From: RUG11198 sp964600615
GTDB lineage: Bacteria > Bacillota_I > Bacilli_A > RF39 > UBA660
Assembly: GCA_964600615.1 (NCBI GenBank)
Contig: CAZRJK010000007.1
Location: 1-64,000 of the forward strand
DNA: 64,000 bases
Direction: 5' to 3'
Shown: positions 54,174 through 62,940 of the stretch, piece by piece
Layout: each line of letters begins with the position of its first letter
Position numbering within the stretch: the first letter of the stretch is position 1
Notes under the pieces: model-generated
What the model was told of the DNA's origin: nothing
Seen by the model: the letters and a program-made list of their open reading frames with translations, nothing else
Databases searched by the model: none
Translations under genes and position numbers: made by a program

Positions 54174-55628
54174 TTATTTTTTAATTTTTAAATTTCCATT
54201 AATATAATCAATAGACAAATTAACAATATCATCAACAAATATTACTTCTGGTTGCCCAGCAAAATCATAAGCTAAAAAACAATCTCTATCATCATATTTA
54301 GCATATTTCATTATTTTTTTATTAGAATTAACAAGTTGTATTATATATTCATAAACCTCTTCCTTTGATAATCCTTCTTCAAATTTTTTATCTATCAAAG
54401 AAAATAAATACATAGCAATACCTTCAACAAAAGAAAGAGCATCACTCTCAGATTGATTATAACAACAAAACAATTCATTATCACCAATAACAACAGTTTG
54501 ATAACAATCAGACAATTTATTATCTTTCATTTTTTCAATTAAATAATCAACACCATTATTAATAAAATCAGAATAAGTACAATTATTGCTATTAATGATA
54601 AGATTAAAATAAAAATTCAATCCATCATATCCAGTTCCAAATTTACAATCTTTTTTCTTATTTAAAGCTTTACTAGCCAAAAAATCAGCCGTTGCTTCAT
54701 TAAAAGAATCTCCTAATTTTCCAATATGATTTAAATCACCATTTGTATCTATAACAACATAAAAAGGATTATTTGAACAATATATTATTTTATTTTTGTC
54801 ATTAATAAATGCTGCCTGCGAACCATGACCTATTATTTCATGAAACAAAACAAAATCAAAAGTCTGATCATTAATCATATCTTTATTAATAGCAACTTTA
54901 GCATCATTACAATTAAAAGTAGCCGCTTCATAATTATTAAAATTACTTCTATCACAATATTCAATATCTAATTTTTGAATATTATAATACAAAGGATATA
55001 AATTATATTTCATATCACTATTTTTTAAATTGTTTATACCAGATAAAAGCTTTACTTCTATTTCATCAGTAATATTTTTGTTATCTTTTATAGCTTTAAT
55101 TACATCATCCCAAGTAATTTCTTCGTACTTAATATAATTAGATAATTCATTAGGAGTACAAGAAACATCATAAGAACAATCTTCTAAAAAGCTTTTAGAA
55201 ATTCCTAACTTATTATCCTCAGAAAGTTTACTATTATCTATACTATTAATATAATACATATCTGTATCATCAATATTAGTTGAAATTTCAATTCCATTAT
55301 CACTAAAAACATCTAAAGCTCCACTTTTACCATTAGCACAACCTGACATAGATAGCATTATATTAATAGCTAAAACTAAAGGTACCAACTTCTTTCCTAT
55401 TTTAACCATAGGATTTATATCAACTGTATCCCCAATACGTACAGCTTTATTATTTGATAAACTATTTTTAATAACATAATTCTTAATTTCTAAGTATTCT
55501 TCTAAAGATAGTGGTAGTAAATTATTATTCTCATCTAATATAGCATAATACCTATCTAACCTTTTATTAATTAATACACAATAGTTTTTATTCTTATAAT
55601 TTATAGACCCTATTACTCTTAATTTCAT
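54174..55628 (-). CDS. anchored zinc metallopeptidase with internal lipobox-like motif
   Basis: A 484-aa protein. An N-terminal 75-residue domain (MKLRVIGSINYKNKNYCVLI) looks cytoplasmic and is followed by a membrane segment (about 80-96) ending in LSMSGC at Cys97. The C-terminal domain has HEIIGHG (His263, Glu264, His267) and NEATADF (Glu311) as the likely gluzincin zinc ligands. The lipobox is internal, so classic lipoprotein processing is unlikely unless the N domain is removed. The ATG at 55628 follows AGGTG. It sits between cysS and the YugP-like gene. Substrate unknown. Confidence 0.78.
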   Translation of the reverse strand: MKLRVIGSINYKNKNYCVLINKRLDRYYAILDENNNLLPLSLEEYLEIKNYVIKNSLSNNKAVRIGDTVDINPMVKIGKKLVPLVLAINIMLSMSGCANGKSGALDVFSDNGIEISTNIDDTDMYYINSIDNSKLSEDNKLGISKSFLEDCSYDVSCTPNELSNYIKYEEITWDDVIKAIKDNKNITDEIEVKLLSGINNLKNSDMKYNLYPLYYNIQKLDIEYCDRSNFNNYEAATFNCNDAKVAINKDMINDQTFDFVLFHEIIGHGSQAAFINDKNKIIYCSNNPFYVVIDTNGDLNHIGKLGDSFNEATADFLASKALNKKKDCKFGTGYDGLNFYFNLIINSNNCTYSDFINNGVDYLIEKMKDNKLSDCYQTVVIGDNELFCCYNQSESDALSFVEGIAMYLFSLIDKKFEEGLSKEEVYEYIIQLVNSNKKIMKYAKYDDRDCFLAYDFAGQPEVIFVDDIVNLSIDYINGNLKIKK

Positions 55629-55637
55629 AAAAAACAC

Positions 55638-57038
55638 CTACTTAACTATTTCAAAAATAGTTCCTTCTCTAGTATCTTTAATAATAATTCCCTTATTACT
55701 TAACTCTTCTCTGATACTATCAGCTTTATCATATTCTTTATTTTTCTTATATTCATTTCTTTTATCTATCATTTCTTTTATATAATCTTCTAATTCGCTA
55801 TCTATTTCATTATCATTATTCTCTAATAGATTCAATGATAACACCTTATCTATATCTTCAATGATTTTAATCTTAGTCTTACCATTAACATCATTATCCT
55901 TAAGTAATTCATATAAAATAGTTAAACACATAGAAGTATTTAAATCATTGTCCAAAGACTCTTTAAATTTATTAACATATTTATCAAATATATCTTTATT
56001 AAAATCTCCTTCATCTTTAATAGATTTAATTCTACTCTTTAACTTATTATATTCATTTTGAGCACCATCTAATATATCATAAGTAAAAGTTAAAACATTA
56101 TGATAATAACTATTTAAACATAAATAACGATATGCTAAAGGATCATATCCTTTTTCAATAAGTAAAGAAACCGTTAAAAATTCTCCACTACTCTTACTCA
56201 TCTTACCATTCTTATCATTTAAGAACCCTAAATGAACCCAATAATTACACCATTTATGACCTAAATAAGCCTCACTTTGAGCAATCTCATTAGTATGATG
56301 AGGAAATATAGCATCTTCAGCCCCACAGTGAATATCCAATCTTTCACCCAAATATTTAATACTAATACCAGAACACTCTATATGCCATCCAGGATAACCT
56401 CTTCCCCAAGGACTATCCCATTGTAATTCTTGATTATTAAATTTAGAATTAGTAAACCACAAACCAAAATCAAAAGGATTATGCTTAGAATTATCTTCAC
56501 TAATATCTTCCCTAACAGCAACCAATAAATCATCAGCATTTCTACCAGATAACTCATAATAATTAGGAAATTTAGTAGTATCAAAATAAACATTACCATT
56601 CTCAATATAAGCATACCCATCATCCAATAACTTACTAATTATCTTAATATATTCATCTATATTATCAGTAGCAGGACTCACTATATCTGGCCATCTAATA
56701 TTAAGTTTTTCACAATCACTTTTAAAAACTTCTGTATAAAACTTAGCAATCTCTAAAGAAGACTTATGCTCCCTCTTAGAAGCAACTAACATCTTATCCT
56801 CCCCAGAATCTCCATCACCAACTAAATGTCCTACATCAGTAATATTCATAACTCTAGTAACATCATATCCTAAATATTTAAAGCTTTTTTCTAATATATC
56901 CTCAGATATATATGTTCTCAAATTACCAATATGTGCATAATGATAAACAGTAGGTCCACAAGTATACATCTTAACTTTTCCCTCTTCAATAGGAATAAAC
57001 TCTTCTACTCCCTTGCTTAAAGTATTATACAATTTCAT
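55638..57038 (-). CDS. cysS: cysteinyl-tRNA synthetase
   Basis: A 466-aa class I synthetase: MYTCGPTVYHYAHIGNLRTY (HIGH-type), the zinc ligands in HIECSGIS and CGAEDAIFPHH, and KMSKSSGEF. The C-terminal DALR helix bundle is present. It is followed 10 nt later by the metallopeptidase gene. Confidence 0.97.
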   Translation of the reverse strand: MKLYNTLSKGVEEFIPIEEGKVKMYTCGPTVYHYAHIGNLRTYISEDILEKSFKYLGYDVTRVMNITDVGHLVGDGDSGEDKMLVASKREHKSSLEIAKFYTEVFKSDCEKLNIRWPDIVSPATDNIDEYIKIISKLLDDGYAYIENGNVYFDTTKFPNYYELSGRNADDLLVAVREDISEDNSKHNPFDFGLWFTNSKFNNQELQWDSPWGRGYPGWHIECSGISIKYLGERLDIHCGAEDAIFPHHTNEIAQSEAYLGHKWCNYWVHLGFLNDKNGKMSKSSGEFLTVSLLIEKGYDPLAYRYLCLNSYYHNVLTFTYDILDGAQNEYNKLKSRIKSIKDEGDFNKDIFDKYVNKFKESLDNDLNTSMCLTILYELLKDNDVNGKTKIKIIEDIDKVLSLNLLENNDNEIDSELEDYIKEMIDKRNEYKKNKEYDKADSIREELSNKGIIIKDTREGTIFEIVK

Positions 57039-57114
57039 ATAATCACCACTCTATAAATTATATTATTTCCTTCAAAAATAATTATATATTATCTGACATA
57101 AAAAAGCAAATAAA

Positions 57115-57135
57115 AACACTGAATAAATCAGTGTT
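57115..57135 (-). terminator. terminator of the HIT gene
   Basis: AACACTGA and TCAGTGTT form an 8-bp stem overlapping the HIT stop, with a T-rich stretch after it on the minus strand. Confidence 0.75.
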
Positions 57136-57496
57136 ATTTATGCATAAGAACCTTATATATTTCTTCTGGACTTGCTATATCCTCATACTTATACCTAGGT
57201 ATAACATGCAAATGTATATGTTTAACCTCCTGAGCAATACCATAATTAATCTCAAAAGTAGCCCCATTACTATGTAATTTATCTTCTATCATTTTATTAA
57301 TATCCTTAGCAACATCCCACATATGAGATAAAGTTTCCTTATCAATATCATACAAATCATCATAATGCTTTTTAGGTATAATTAAAGAATGCCCATTACT
57401 TCTAGGATTAACATCCAATATAACAATAACTTTACTATCCTCATATATTTTATTACTAGGAATTTCTCCATTTAATATCTTACAAAATATATCCAT
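57134..57496 (-). CDS. HIT-family nucleotide hydrolase
   Basis: A 120-aa protein with DIFCKILNGEIPSNKIYEDS, LIIPKKHYDDL, and the histidine triad KHIHLHVIPRY. Family members hydrolyse adenylated nucleotides. The ATG at 57496 lies after GGAGA; a long hydrophobic upstream extension in the same frame is not part of the protein. There is a metal-site Cys near the N terminus. Confidence 0.93.
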   Translation of the reverse strand: MDIFCKILNGEIPSNKIYEDSKVIVILDVNPRSNGHSLIIPKKHYDDLYDIDKETLSHMWDVAKDINKMIEDKLHSNGATFEINYGIAQEVKHIHLHVIPRYKYEDIASPEEIYKVLMHK

Positions 57497-57537
57497 TTTA
57501 TCATCTCCATAAAAATTATAAAATAAATAAAAATAAA

Positions 57538-57558
57538 AATCAATCATAAAGATTGATT
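57538..57558 (-). promoter_or_regulatory. terminator-like hairpin in the HIT gene leader
   Basis: AATCAATC and GATTGATT form an 8-bp stem with an ATAAA loop, followed on the minus strand by T-rich sequence. A possible -10 (TATAAT read on the minus strand, 57609-57614) would place it inside the HIT 5' leader. Attenuation is possible, but the region is short. Confidence 0.35.
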
Positions 57559-57665
57559 TAGTGAATATCTGCGAATATCCAATACTATTATGTAAACAAA
57601 AAATAAATATTATACACAAACTATATTTATTATAGTATAATTTATTTAAAGAAAGGATTGATATA

Positions 57666-58568
57666 ATGAATAAAGATTTAACCTTAGTTATAATGGCAGC
57701 TGGAATGGGAAGCAGATTTGGAGGACTAAAACAAATAGAACCAATAGGTCCCAATAAAGAATTCTTAATAGATTATTCAATCTATGATGCCATTAAAGCC
57801 GGATTCACTAAAGTAGTATTTATAATCAAAAAAGAAAATGAAGAAATATTTAAATCAACCATAGGTTCAAGAGTAGAAGGCCATATACCAGTATCATATG
57901 TCTTCCAAGAAATGACAACTTTACCAATAGAAAAAGATCTAAAAGACAGAATTAAACCACTAGGAACAGGACATGCTATATATTGTTGTAAAGACATAGT
58001 AACAACCCCATTTGCAATCATCAATGCTGATGATTTTTATGGGAGAGATGCTTTCATACAAATAGCAGACTTTTTAAGAAAAGAAGAAGAAAATTGTTAC
58101 GGATTAGTAGGATATAGAGTAGCAAACACCTTAACAGAAAATGGAAGTGTAAAAAGAGGAATATGTTATGCGGAAAATGATTACCTAACTTATATAGTAG
58201 AATCAAGTATTGAAAAGAAAGACAATAAAATAATTGCCTCTCCATTAAATGGAAAAGAACCATTTGAAGTATTTGATGATACTTTAGTATCAATGAATAT
58301 GCTAGGTTTTACACCTAAAATATTTGATTATTTAGAAAAAGAATTAATAGAATTTTTAAATAATCCTAATACTAACTTAGAAAAAGATGAATTCTTAATT
58401 CCAGAAGTACTGCAAACCTCTATAACAGAAGACAATAAACAAGTAAGAGTTCTAAATACAAATGCTGTATGGTATGGAGTAACTTATAAAGAAGATAAAG
58501 ATTATGTAGTAAAAGGGATTCAAAACCTAATAGATAATGGAACATATCCAAATAATCTATGGAATTAA
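57666..58568 (+). CDS. sugar-phosphate nucleotidyltransferase-like protein
   Basis: A 300-aa nucleotidyltransferase. LVIMAAGMGSRFGGLKQIEP is the nucleotide-binding signature, and FAIINADDFYGRDAF gives the Asp-Asp metal site. The family is the GlmU/RmlA-like fold, but the C-terminal half does not fit GalU or RmlA cleanly. TATAAT at 57636-57641 and AAAGGA before the ATG support the start. Substrate unknown. Confidence 0.82.
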   Translation: MNKDLTLVIMAAGMGSRFGGLKQIEPIGPNKEFLIDYSIYDAIKAGFTKVVFIIKKENEEIFKSTIGSRVEGHIPVSYVFQEMTTLPIEKDLKDRIKPLGTGHAIYCCKDIVTTPFAIINADDFYGRDAFIQIADFLRKEEENCYGLVGYRVANTLTENGSVKRGICYAENDYLTYIVESSIEKKDNKIIASPLNGKEPFEVFDDTLVSMNMLGFTPKIFDYLEKELIEFLNNPNTNLEKDEFLIPEVLQTSITEDNKQVRVLNTNAVWYGVTYKEDKDYVVKGIQNLIDNGTYPNNLWN

Positions 58569-58592
58569 CTATAAAGAAAAAATAATAAAATA

Positions 58593-58630
58593 AAAGAAAG
58601 CATAGTAACAAATCTATACTTTCTTTTTAT
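58593..58630 (+). terminator. terminator of the nucleotidyltransferase gene
   Basis: AAAGAAAG with CTTTCTTT forms the outer stem and CATAG pairs with CTATA inside, followed by T. Confidence 0.7.
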
Positions 58631-58668
58631 TTTTTCTTACTAATGATAATATATAATTAGGTGATAAT

Positions 58669-59358
58669 ATGAAATATATAATAAAATTACTAAAGTCATT
58701 AAAGATATTACTACTATTACTTGTCCCATACTTAATAACAATTACCTCCACTTATATATATGTAAAGATAACTAACAATACTATTAAAAACTTCATAAAC
58801 AATTACCTTATATATATAACAATTATAACTTATATAATAATGATAATATATCTAATAAAAAAATATAAAATAAAATATAAAAAACTATCTCTCTCTCTAT
58901 ATTATTCATACTTATCTCTTGGAATATCTATCTCTTGTATTCTAAATATGGTTATATTCCTCTTTTCTAAATCAGAAACAAATATAAATATCAATGTATT
59001 TCTTCTTTTTATCTCATCATCTATTATTGGCCCTATATTTGAAGAAATAATATTTAGATATTTATTTTACAACAAATTAAAAGAATTTAATTCAGTTAAA
59101 ATATCAATTGTTATAACTACTCTATTTTTCTCAATAATTCATATAAATATAATAAAAATATGTTATGCTTTTATTTTGGGACTAATAGTAAATATAAAAT
59201 ATGAAAAAACAAATAATATCTTGTCTCCTATCTTAATTCATATAGGAGCTAATACTATATCTTTATTTTTAGATAACTACTCATCTAATATCTTATTACT
59301 AGCCATTCTATTACTTATAACAGCCATAAAAGTAGATAATACCATTCTTGACAAATAA
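58669..59358 (+). CDS. CPBP-family intramembrane protease
   Basis: A 229-aa protein with about six membrane segments. The family motifs are FEEIIFRYLF (Glu125, Glu126, Arg130), FSIIHIN (His158) and LIHIGANTIS. CPBP (CAAX/Abi) proteases process prenylated or small peptides, and some give bacteriocin immunity. Its 3' end overlaps the gatCAB promoter. Substrate unknown. Confidence 0.9.
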   Translation: MKYIIKLLKSLKILLLLLVPYLITITSTYIYVKITNNTIKNFINNYLIYITIITYIIMIIYLIKKYKIKYKKLSLSLYYSYLSLGISISCILNMVIFLFSKSETNININVFLLFISSSIIGPIFEEIIFRYLFYNKLKEFNSVKISIVITTLFFSIIHINIIKICYAFILGLIVNIKYEKTNNILSPILIHIGANTISLFLDNYSSNILLLAILLLITAIKVDNTILDK

Positions 59359-59376
59359 ATATAACTATAATATAAT
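59348..59376 (+). promoter_or_regulatory. consensus sigma-A promoter for gatCAB
   Basis: TTGACA (59348-59353) and TATAAT (59371-59376) are perfect hexamers with 17 nt between. The -35 lies in the last codons of the CPBP gene. The predicted start is near 59383. Confidence 0.88.
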
Positions 59377-59390
59377 TTAAACAGTAAAAA

Positions 59391-59475
59391 AAGGAATCAA
59401 TTATCCTTTAAAAACTATTATCTACTAAAAATTTTAGTAGTAATTTGTCCCTAAGGATAAATTATTACTTTTTAT
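59391..59475 (+). promoter_or_regulatory. candidate attenuator leader of gatCAB
   Basis: Three hairpins lie in the leader: AAGGA/TCCTT (59391-59409), CTACTAAAA/TTTTAGTAG (59423-59440), and TAATTTGTCC/GGATAAATTA (about 59440-59463), followed by a CTTTTTATTT tract. AATTATCCTTT near 59400 can instead pair with AAGGATAAATT, which would break the third, terminator-like hairpin. No T-box TGGNACC sequence is present. Function is inferred from folding only. Confidence 0.5.
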
Positions 59476-59491
59476 TTATAAGGAGGATACT

Positions 59492-59788
59492 ATGCAAAAA
59501 TTTACAAAAGAAATGGTTGATGATTATGCCAATAAATTATTAATAGGCTTAACTGAAGAAGAGAATAAAATGGTATTAGATGAATTCGCAATAATAGATG
59601 AAAATATTGATCTAATAAACAAAATACCAGACATTGAAAAAATAGAACCAATGACTCACCCTCTAGATGACTTTATTTGTGAATTAAGAGAAGATAACTA
59701 TGAAGAATCAATAACTATTGAAGATGCTCTATCAAATTGTGATGACAAAGAAGATAGAGAAGTATCTGTACCAAAGGTGGTGGGATAA
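59492..59788 (+). CDS. gatC: aspartyl/glutamyl-tRNA amidotransferase subunit C
   Basis: A 98-aa small subunit. KEMVDDYANKLLIGLTEEE is followed by DLINKIPDIEKIEPMTHPLD, characteristic of GatC. It wraps GatA and GatB. AAGGAGG precedes the ATG, and its stop overlaps the gatA start by one base. Confidence 0.94.
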   Translation: MQKFTKEMVDDYANKLLIGLTEEENKMVLDEFAIIDENIDLINKIPDIEKIEPMTHPLDDFICELREDNYEESITIEDALSNCDDKEDREVSVPKVVG

Positions 59789-61251
59789 TGAAATATATGG
59801 ATAAAACAATAGAAGACTTACACGAATTATTAGCTAGTAACAAAATAACAAGCCAAGAATTGATTAAAGAATCATTAGAATTATCTCATAAATTACAAGA
59901 AGAATGTAATGCTTTTGTAACTATCCTAGATGATGCCAAACCCCAAGAAGTAACAGATAATTTATTATCTGGTATCCCCTATGGAATAAAAGATAATTAT
60001 TCTACTAAAGGAATATTATCAACAGGCTCATCAAATACCTTAAAAGACTATATTCCATTTTTTACAGCAACGGCCATTGAAAATCTAACAAAAGCTGGAG
60101 CAATACCAGTAAATAAAACAGTAATGGATGAATTTGGTATGGGGGGGACAGGAACGACAGGACATACCGGAATAGTAAAAAATCCTTGGGATCAAACCAG
60201 AATGTGTGCAGGATCTTCAGCAGGTTCTGCGGCAGCCGTAGCAGCAGGAGTATATCCTTATGCCACAGGATCTGATACTGGAGATTCAATTAGAAAGCCA
60301 GCAGCATATTGTGGAATAGTAGGATATAAACCAACCTATGGAATGATATCAAGATATGGATTATTTCCTTTTGCTTCATCTCTAGATCATTGTGGAGTAT
60401 TAACAAGAACAGTTAAAGATGCAGCCATTGTCGTAGATAACATGAAAGGAATAGATCCTAAAGATATGACTTCTTGGGATTCAAAAGATATCCACCTATA
60501 TAAATCAATAGATGGTAAAGTAAAAGGTAAAAAATTATGTTATATAAAAGAACTATGTAATATAGAAATGTATCCAGAAGCTAATAAAGAATTAAAAGAG
60601 CATTTAAATAATTTTCATAAAGTTTTAGAATTATGTAAAGAACTAGGAATGATAGTTGAAGAGGTATCAGTAGATCAAGCATTATTAAATGCTCAATACT
60701 CTGCTTATAATGTAATATCATGTGCTGAAGCAACATCTAATATGTCTAATTTAACAGGATTAATCTTTGGACCACGTGGAGAAGGAAAAAATTTTGAAGA
60801 ATTAATGAAAGATTATCGTACTAAAAACTTCTCTCCATTAATTAAAAGAAGATTTATAATAGGTTCCTATGTCTTACAAGCTGAAAACAAAGATAGATAT
60901 TTTCATAACGCCGCTAGAGTAAGAAGACTATTAGTAGATACTTGGAAAAATTTATTTAAAGAATATGATGCAGTAATATTACCAGTAGGAAGTGGACCAG
61001 CAAAATACCTAGATAAATCAAAAGATGTAATAAATAGAGATACAACACCATTAGAAGAACATTTGCAAATTGGTAATTTTGGAGGCTTTCCATCAATAAC
61101 TATACCAGATGGTTTCATAAATGAATTACCGGTAGCATTAAATATAACAGGTAATTGCTATGATGATATAAATGTCTTAAATATCGCCTATGCTATAGAA
61201 AGCAAAATGCCATACAAGAATCAAATAGCAGGAGGTGTTAATAATGACTAA
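59788..61251 (+). CDS. gatA: aspartyl/glutamyl-tRNA amidotransferase subunit A
   Basis: A 487-aa amidase that releases ammonia from Gln. The Ser-Ser-Lys triad is visible: Lys68 (PYGIKDN), the GSSAGSAAAVAAG stretch, and the nucleophile Ser167 in GSDTGDSIRKPAAYCG. Most GatA have TGGS; here Gly166 is Asp, with Lys for Gln after Arg. Near residue 118 it reads GMGGTGTTGHTGIV where most have GSSTENSAFGP. Both variants recall GatA of Mollicutes. The pathway makes Gln-tRNA (and possibly Asn-tRNA) from the misacylated forms. Confidence 0.95.
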   Translation: MKYMDKTIEDLHELLASNKITSQELIKESLELSHKLQEECNAFVTILDDAKPQEVTDNLLSGIPYGIKDNYSTKGILSTGSSNTLKDYIPFFTATAIENLTKAGAIPVNKTVMDEFGMGGTGTTGHTGIVKNPWDQTRMCAGSSAGSAAAVAAGVYPYATGSDTGDSIRKPAAYCGIVGYKPTYGMISRYGLFPFASSLDHCGVLTRTVKDAAIVVDNMKGIDPKDMTSWDSKDIHLYKSIDGKVKGKKLCYIKELCNIEMYPEANKELKEHLNNFHKVLELCKELGMIVEEVSVDQALLNAQYSAYNVISCAEATSNMSNLTGLIFGPRGEGKNFEELMKDYRTKNFSPLIKRRFIIGSYVLQAENKDRYFHNAARVRRLLVDTWKNLFKEYDAVILPVGSGPAKYLDKSKDVINRDTTPLEEHLQIGNFGGFPSITIPDGFINELPVALNITGNCYDDINVLNIAYAIESKMPYKNQIAGGVNND

Positions 61252-62923
61252 ATATAAAGCCCTAATTGGATTAGAAATGCACTGTGAAATAAGTGAAACA
61301 AAATCAAAAGTATTTTCACCAGCAAAAAATGGATCTAAAACTGCTAATACCGATTTGCCAAATAGTAATATAAATCCTATCGATATGGGATTTCCTGGTA
61401 TCTTACCAGTAGTAAATAAAGAAGCAGTAAAAAAAGCTCTTATGGCAAGTATAATTTTAAATTGTAAGCAACCAGAATACTTATACTTTGAAAGAAAAAA
61501 TTATTATTATCCAGACTTACCTAAAGGCTATCAAATAACACAAGAAACAAAACCTGCTCCTATAGGTATTTATGGAGAATTAGCTTATGAATATAAGGAA
61601 AAACAAAGAACCGTAAGAATAAACAATATTCACTTAGAAGAAGATTCAGCAGCAATGACTCACTTAGAAAATAGATCACTAGTAAATTATAATAGATCAG
61701 GAGTTCCATTATTAGAATTAGTAACAGAACCAGACTTCCGTACTGCTGATGAAGCTGTAGCATTTTTAGAAACAATGCGCTCAATTTATCAATATGCAGG
61801 AATTTCTGAAGCAGATGCCAAAAAAGGACACATAAGATGTGATGTCAACGTTTCAATAATGGATGAAGATTTAGATGAAACAGATCCCAAAAACTGGGGA
61901 ACAAAAGTAGAAGTAAAAAACGTTAATTCCTTTAGTGGAGTAAGAGATGTAATAAATTATGAAATAGAAAGACAAACTTTACTAAAAGAAGAAGGTAAAT
62001 ATGATGATATGCCACAACAAACAAGACGTTGGGATGAAGAAACATTATCTACAATTTATATGCGTGCTAAAGTAGATGCCATAGATTACAAATACTTTGT
62101 AGAACCAAACATACCTAAAATAAAAATATCATCTAGTTGGTTAAATCAAATAAAAAAAGAAATACCTAAACTAGCACCAGAAAGAAAAGAACAATATATG
62201 AATGTCTATGGCTTAACTAATAAAGATGCTAGAACTATAGTAAAAGATAAAAATATAGCAGATTACTATGAAGAATGTATATCTTTAAATTGTAATCCTA
62301 AATTAGCATCTAACTGGATAACAGGCAATATTTTAGGTTACTTAAATAAAAATGAATTAACTATAAAAGACATTTATCTAACACCTAAAATGTTAGTAAA
62401 TTTAATTAATATGATAGAAGAAGGAAAAATTTCATCTAAACAAAGCAAAGATGTCTTTGTAAAAGTAATAGAAGATGAAAAAGAACCTGAAGAAGTAGTA
62501 AAAGAATTAGGATTAACTCAAATAACTGACGAAAAAGAATTAAAAGAATACGCCAAAGAAATAATAGAAGAAAATCCTGAACAAGTAGAAGCATATAAAG
62601 TACAACCAAGATTACTAGATTATTTTATAGGTCAAATGATGAAAAAGACGAAAGGTAAAGCTAATCCAGCTTTAGCCTCAAAAATATTAAAAGAAGAATT
62701 AGACAATAAAACTAATAGAAAGGAGAGTATTATGAAAGCAAAAGTAACAGATAAATGTATAGGATGTGGTTCTTGTGTTGCTATAACAGAATCAAAAATC
62801 TTTGATTTTAATGATGATGGTCTAGCAGAATGTATAGTAGATGAAATAAAAGATGCTGATAAAGAATTAGCAGAACAAGCGAGAGATAATTGTCCAACAG
62901 GAGCTATTGAAACAGAAGAATAG
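61244..62923 (+). CDS. gatB: GatB joined in frame to a ferredoxin
   Basis: A reading frame of 559 codons from ATG 61244 (9 nt after GGAGG starts; the GTG at 61235 lies inside that site). Residues 1 to about 485 are GatB: ALIGLEMHCEISETKSK, YYYPDLPKGYQITQ, NNIHLEEDSAAMTH, YNRSGVPLLELVTEPDF, HIRCDVNVSI, and the C-terminal YqeY-like tRNA-binding domain ending in SKILKEELDNK. No stop follows. Codons continue through a Shine-Dalgarno-like AGGAGAG into MKAKVTDKCIGCGSC, a 4Fe-4S ferredoxin. Normal GatB is about 476 aa. Either a fusion protein or two products may be made. Confidence 0.9.
   Translation: MTKYKALIGLEMHCEISETKSKVFSPAKNGSKTANTDLPNSNINPIDMGFPGILPVVNKEAVKKALMASIILNCKQPEYLYFERKNYYYPDLPKGYQITQETKPAPIGIYGELAYEYKEKQRTVRINNIHLEEDSAAMTHLENRSLVNYNRSGVPLLELVTEPDFRTADEAVAFLETMRSIYQYAGISEADAKKGHIRCDVNVSIMDEDLDETDPKNWGTKVEVKNVNSFSGVRDVINYEIERQTLLKEEGKYDDMPQQTRRWDEETLSTIYMRAKVDAIDYKYFVEPNIPKIKISSSWLNQIKKEIPKLAPERKEQYMNVYGLTNKDARTIVKDKNIADYYEECISLNCNPKLASNWITGNILGYLNKNELTIKDIYLTPKMLVNLINMIEEGKISSKQSKDVFVKVIEDEKEPEEVVKELGLTQITDEKELKEYAKEIIEENPEQVEAYKVQPRLLDYFIGQMMKKTKGKANPALASKILKEELDNKTNRKESIMKAKVTDKCIGCGSCVAITESKIFDFNDDGLAECIVDEIKDADKELAEQARDNCPTGAIETEE
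62732..62923 (+). CDS. 4Fe-4S ferredoxin (internal start within the gatB frame)
   Basis: A 63-aa ferredoxin with CIGCGSC (CxxCxxC) and a distant CPTGA, the four ligands of one 4Fe-4S cluster. AGGAGAG at 62721-62727 precedes ATG 62732 with 4 nt, and the ATG lies in the same frame as gatB. It may be made independently from this internal site. GTP-independent electron carrier role is inferred from the family; the partner is unknown. Confidence 0.75.
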   Translation: MKAKVTDKCIGCGSCVAITESKIFDFNDDGLAECIVDEIKDADKELAEQARDNCPTGAIETEE

Positions 62924-62940
62924 TATAATGGAGGTTCAAT

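Noticed and set aside
57497..57754. N-terminal extension of the HIT protein (about 86 residues)
   Set aside because: The extension is hydrophobic, overlaps the divergent nucleotidyltransferase gene, and the good ribosome site is before 57496.
59391..59491. T-box riboswitch before gatCAB
   Set aside because: No TGGNACC antiterminator bulge and no specifier-loop architecture are present; competing hairpins alone do not make a T-box.
60771..60780. CACGTG in gatA as a parS site
   Set aside because: The flanks (GGACCACGTGGAGA) lack the TGTTT and AAACA arms, so it is only the core hexamer in coding sequence.
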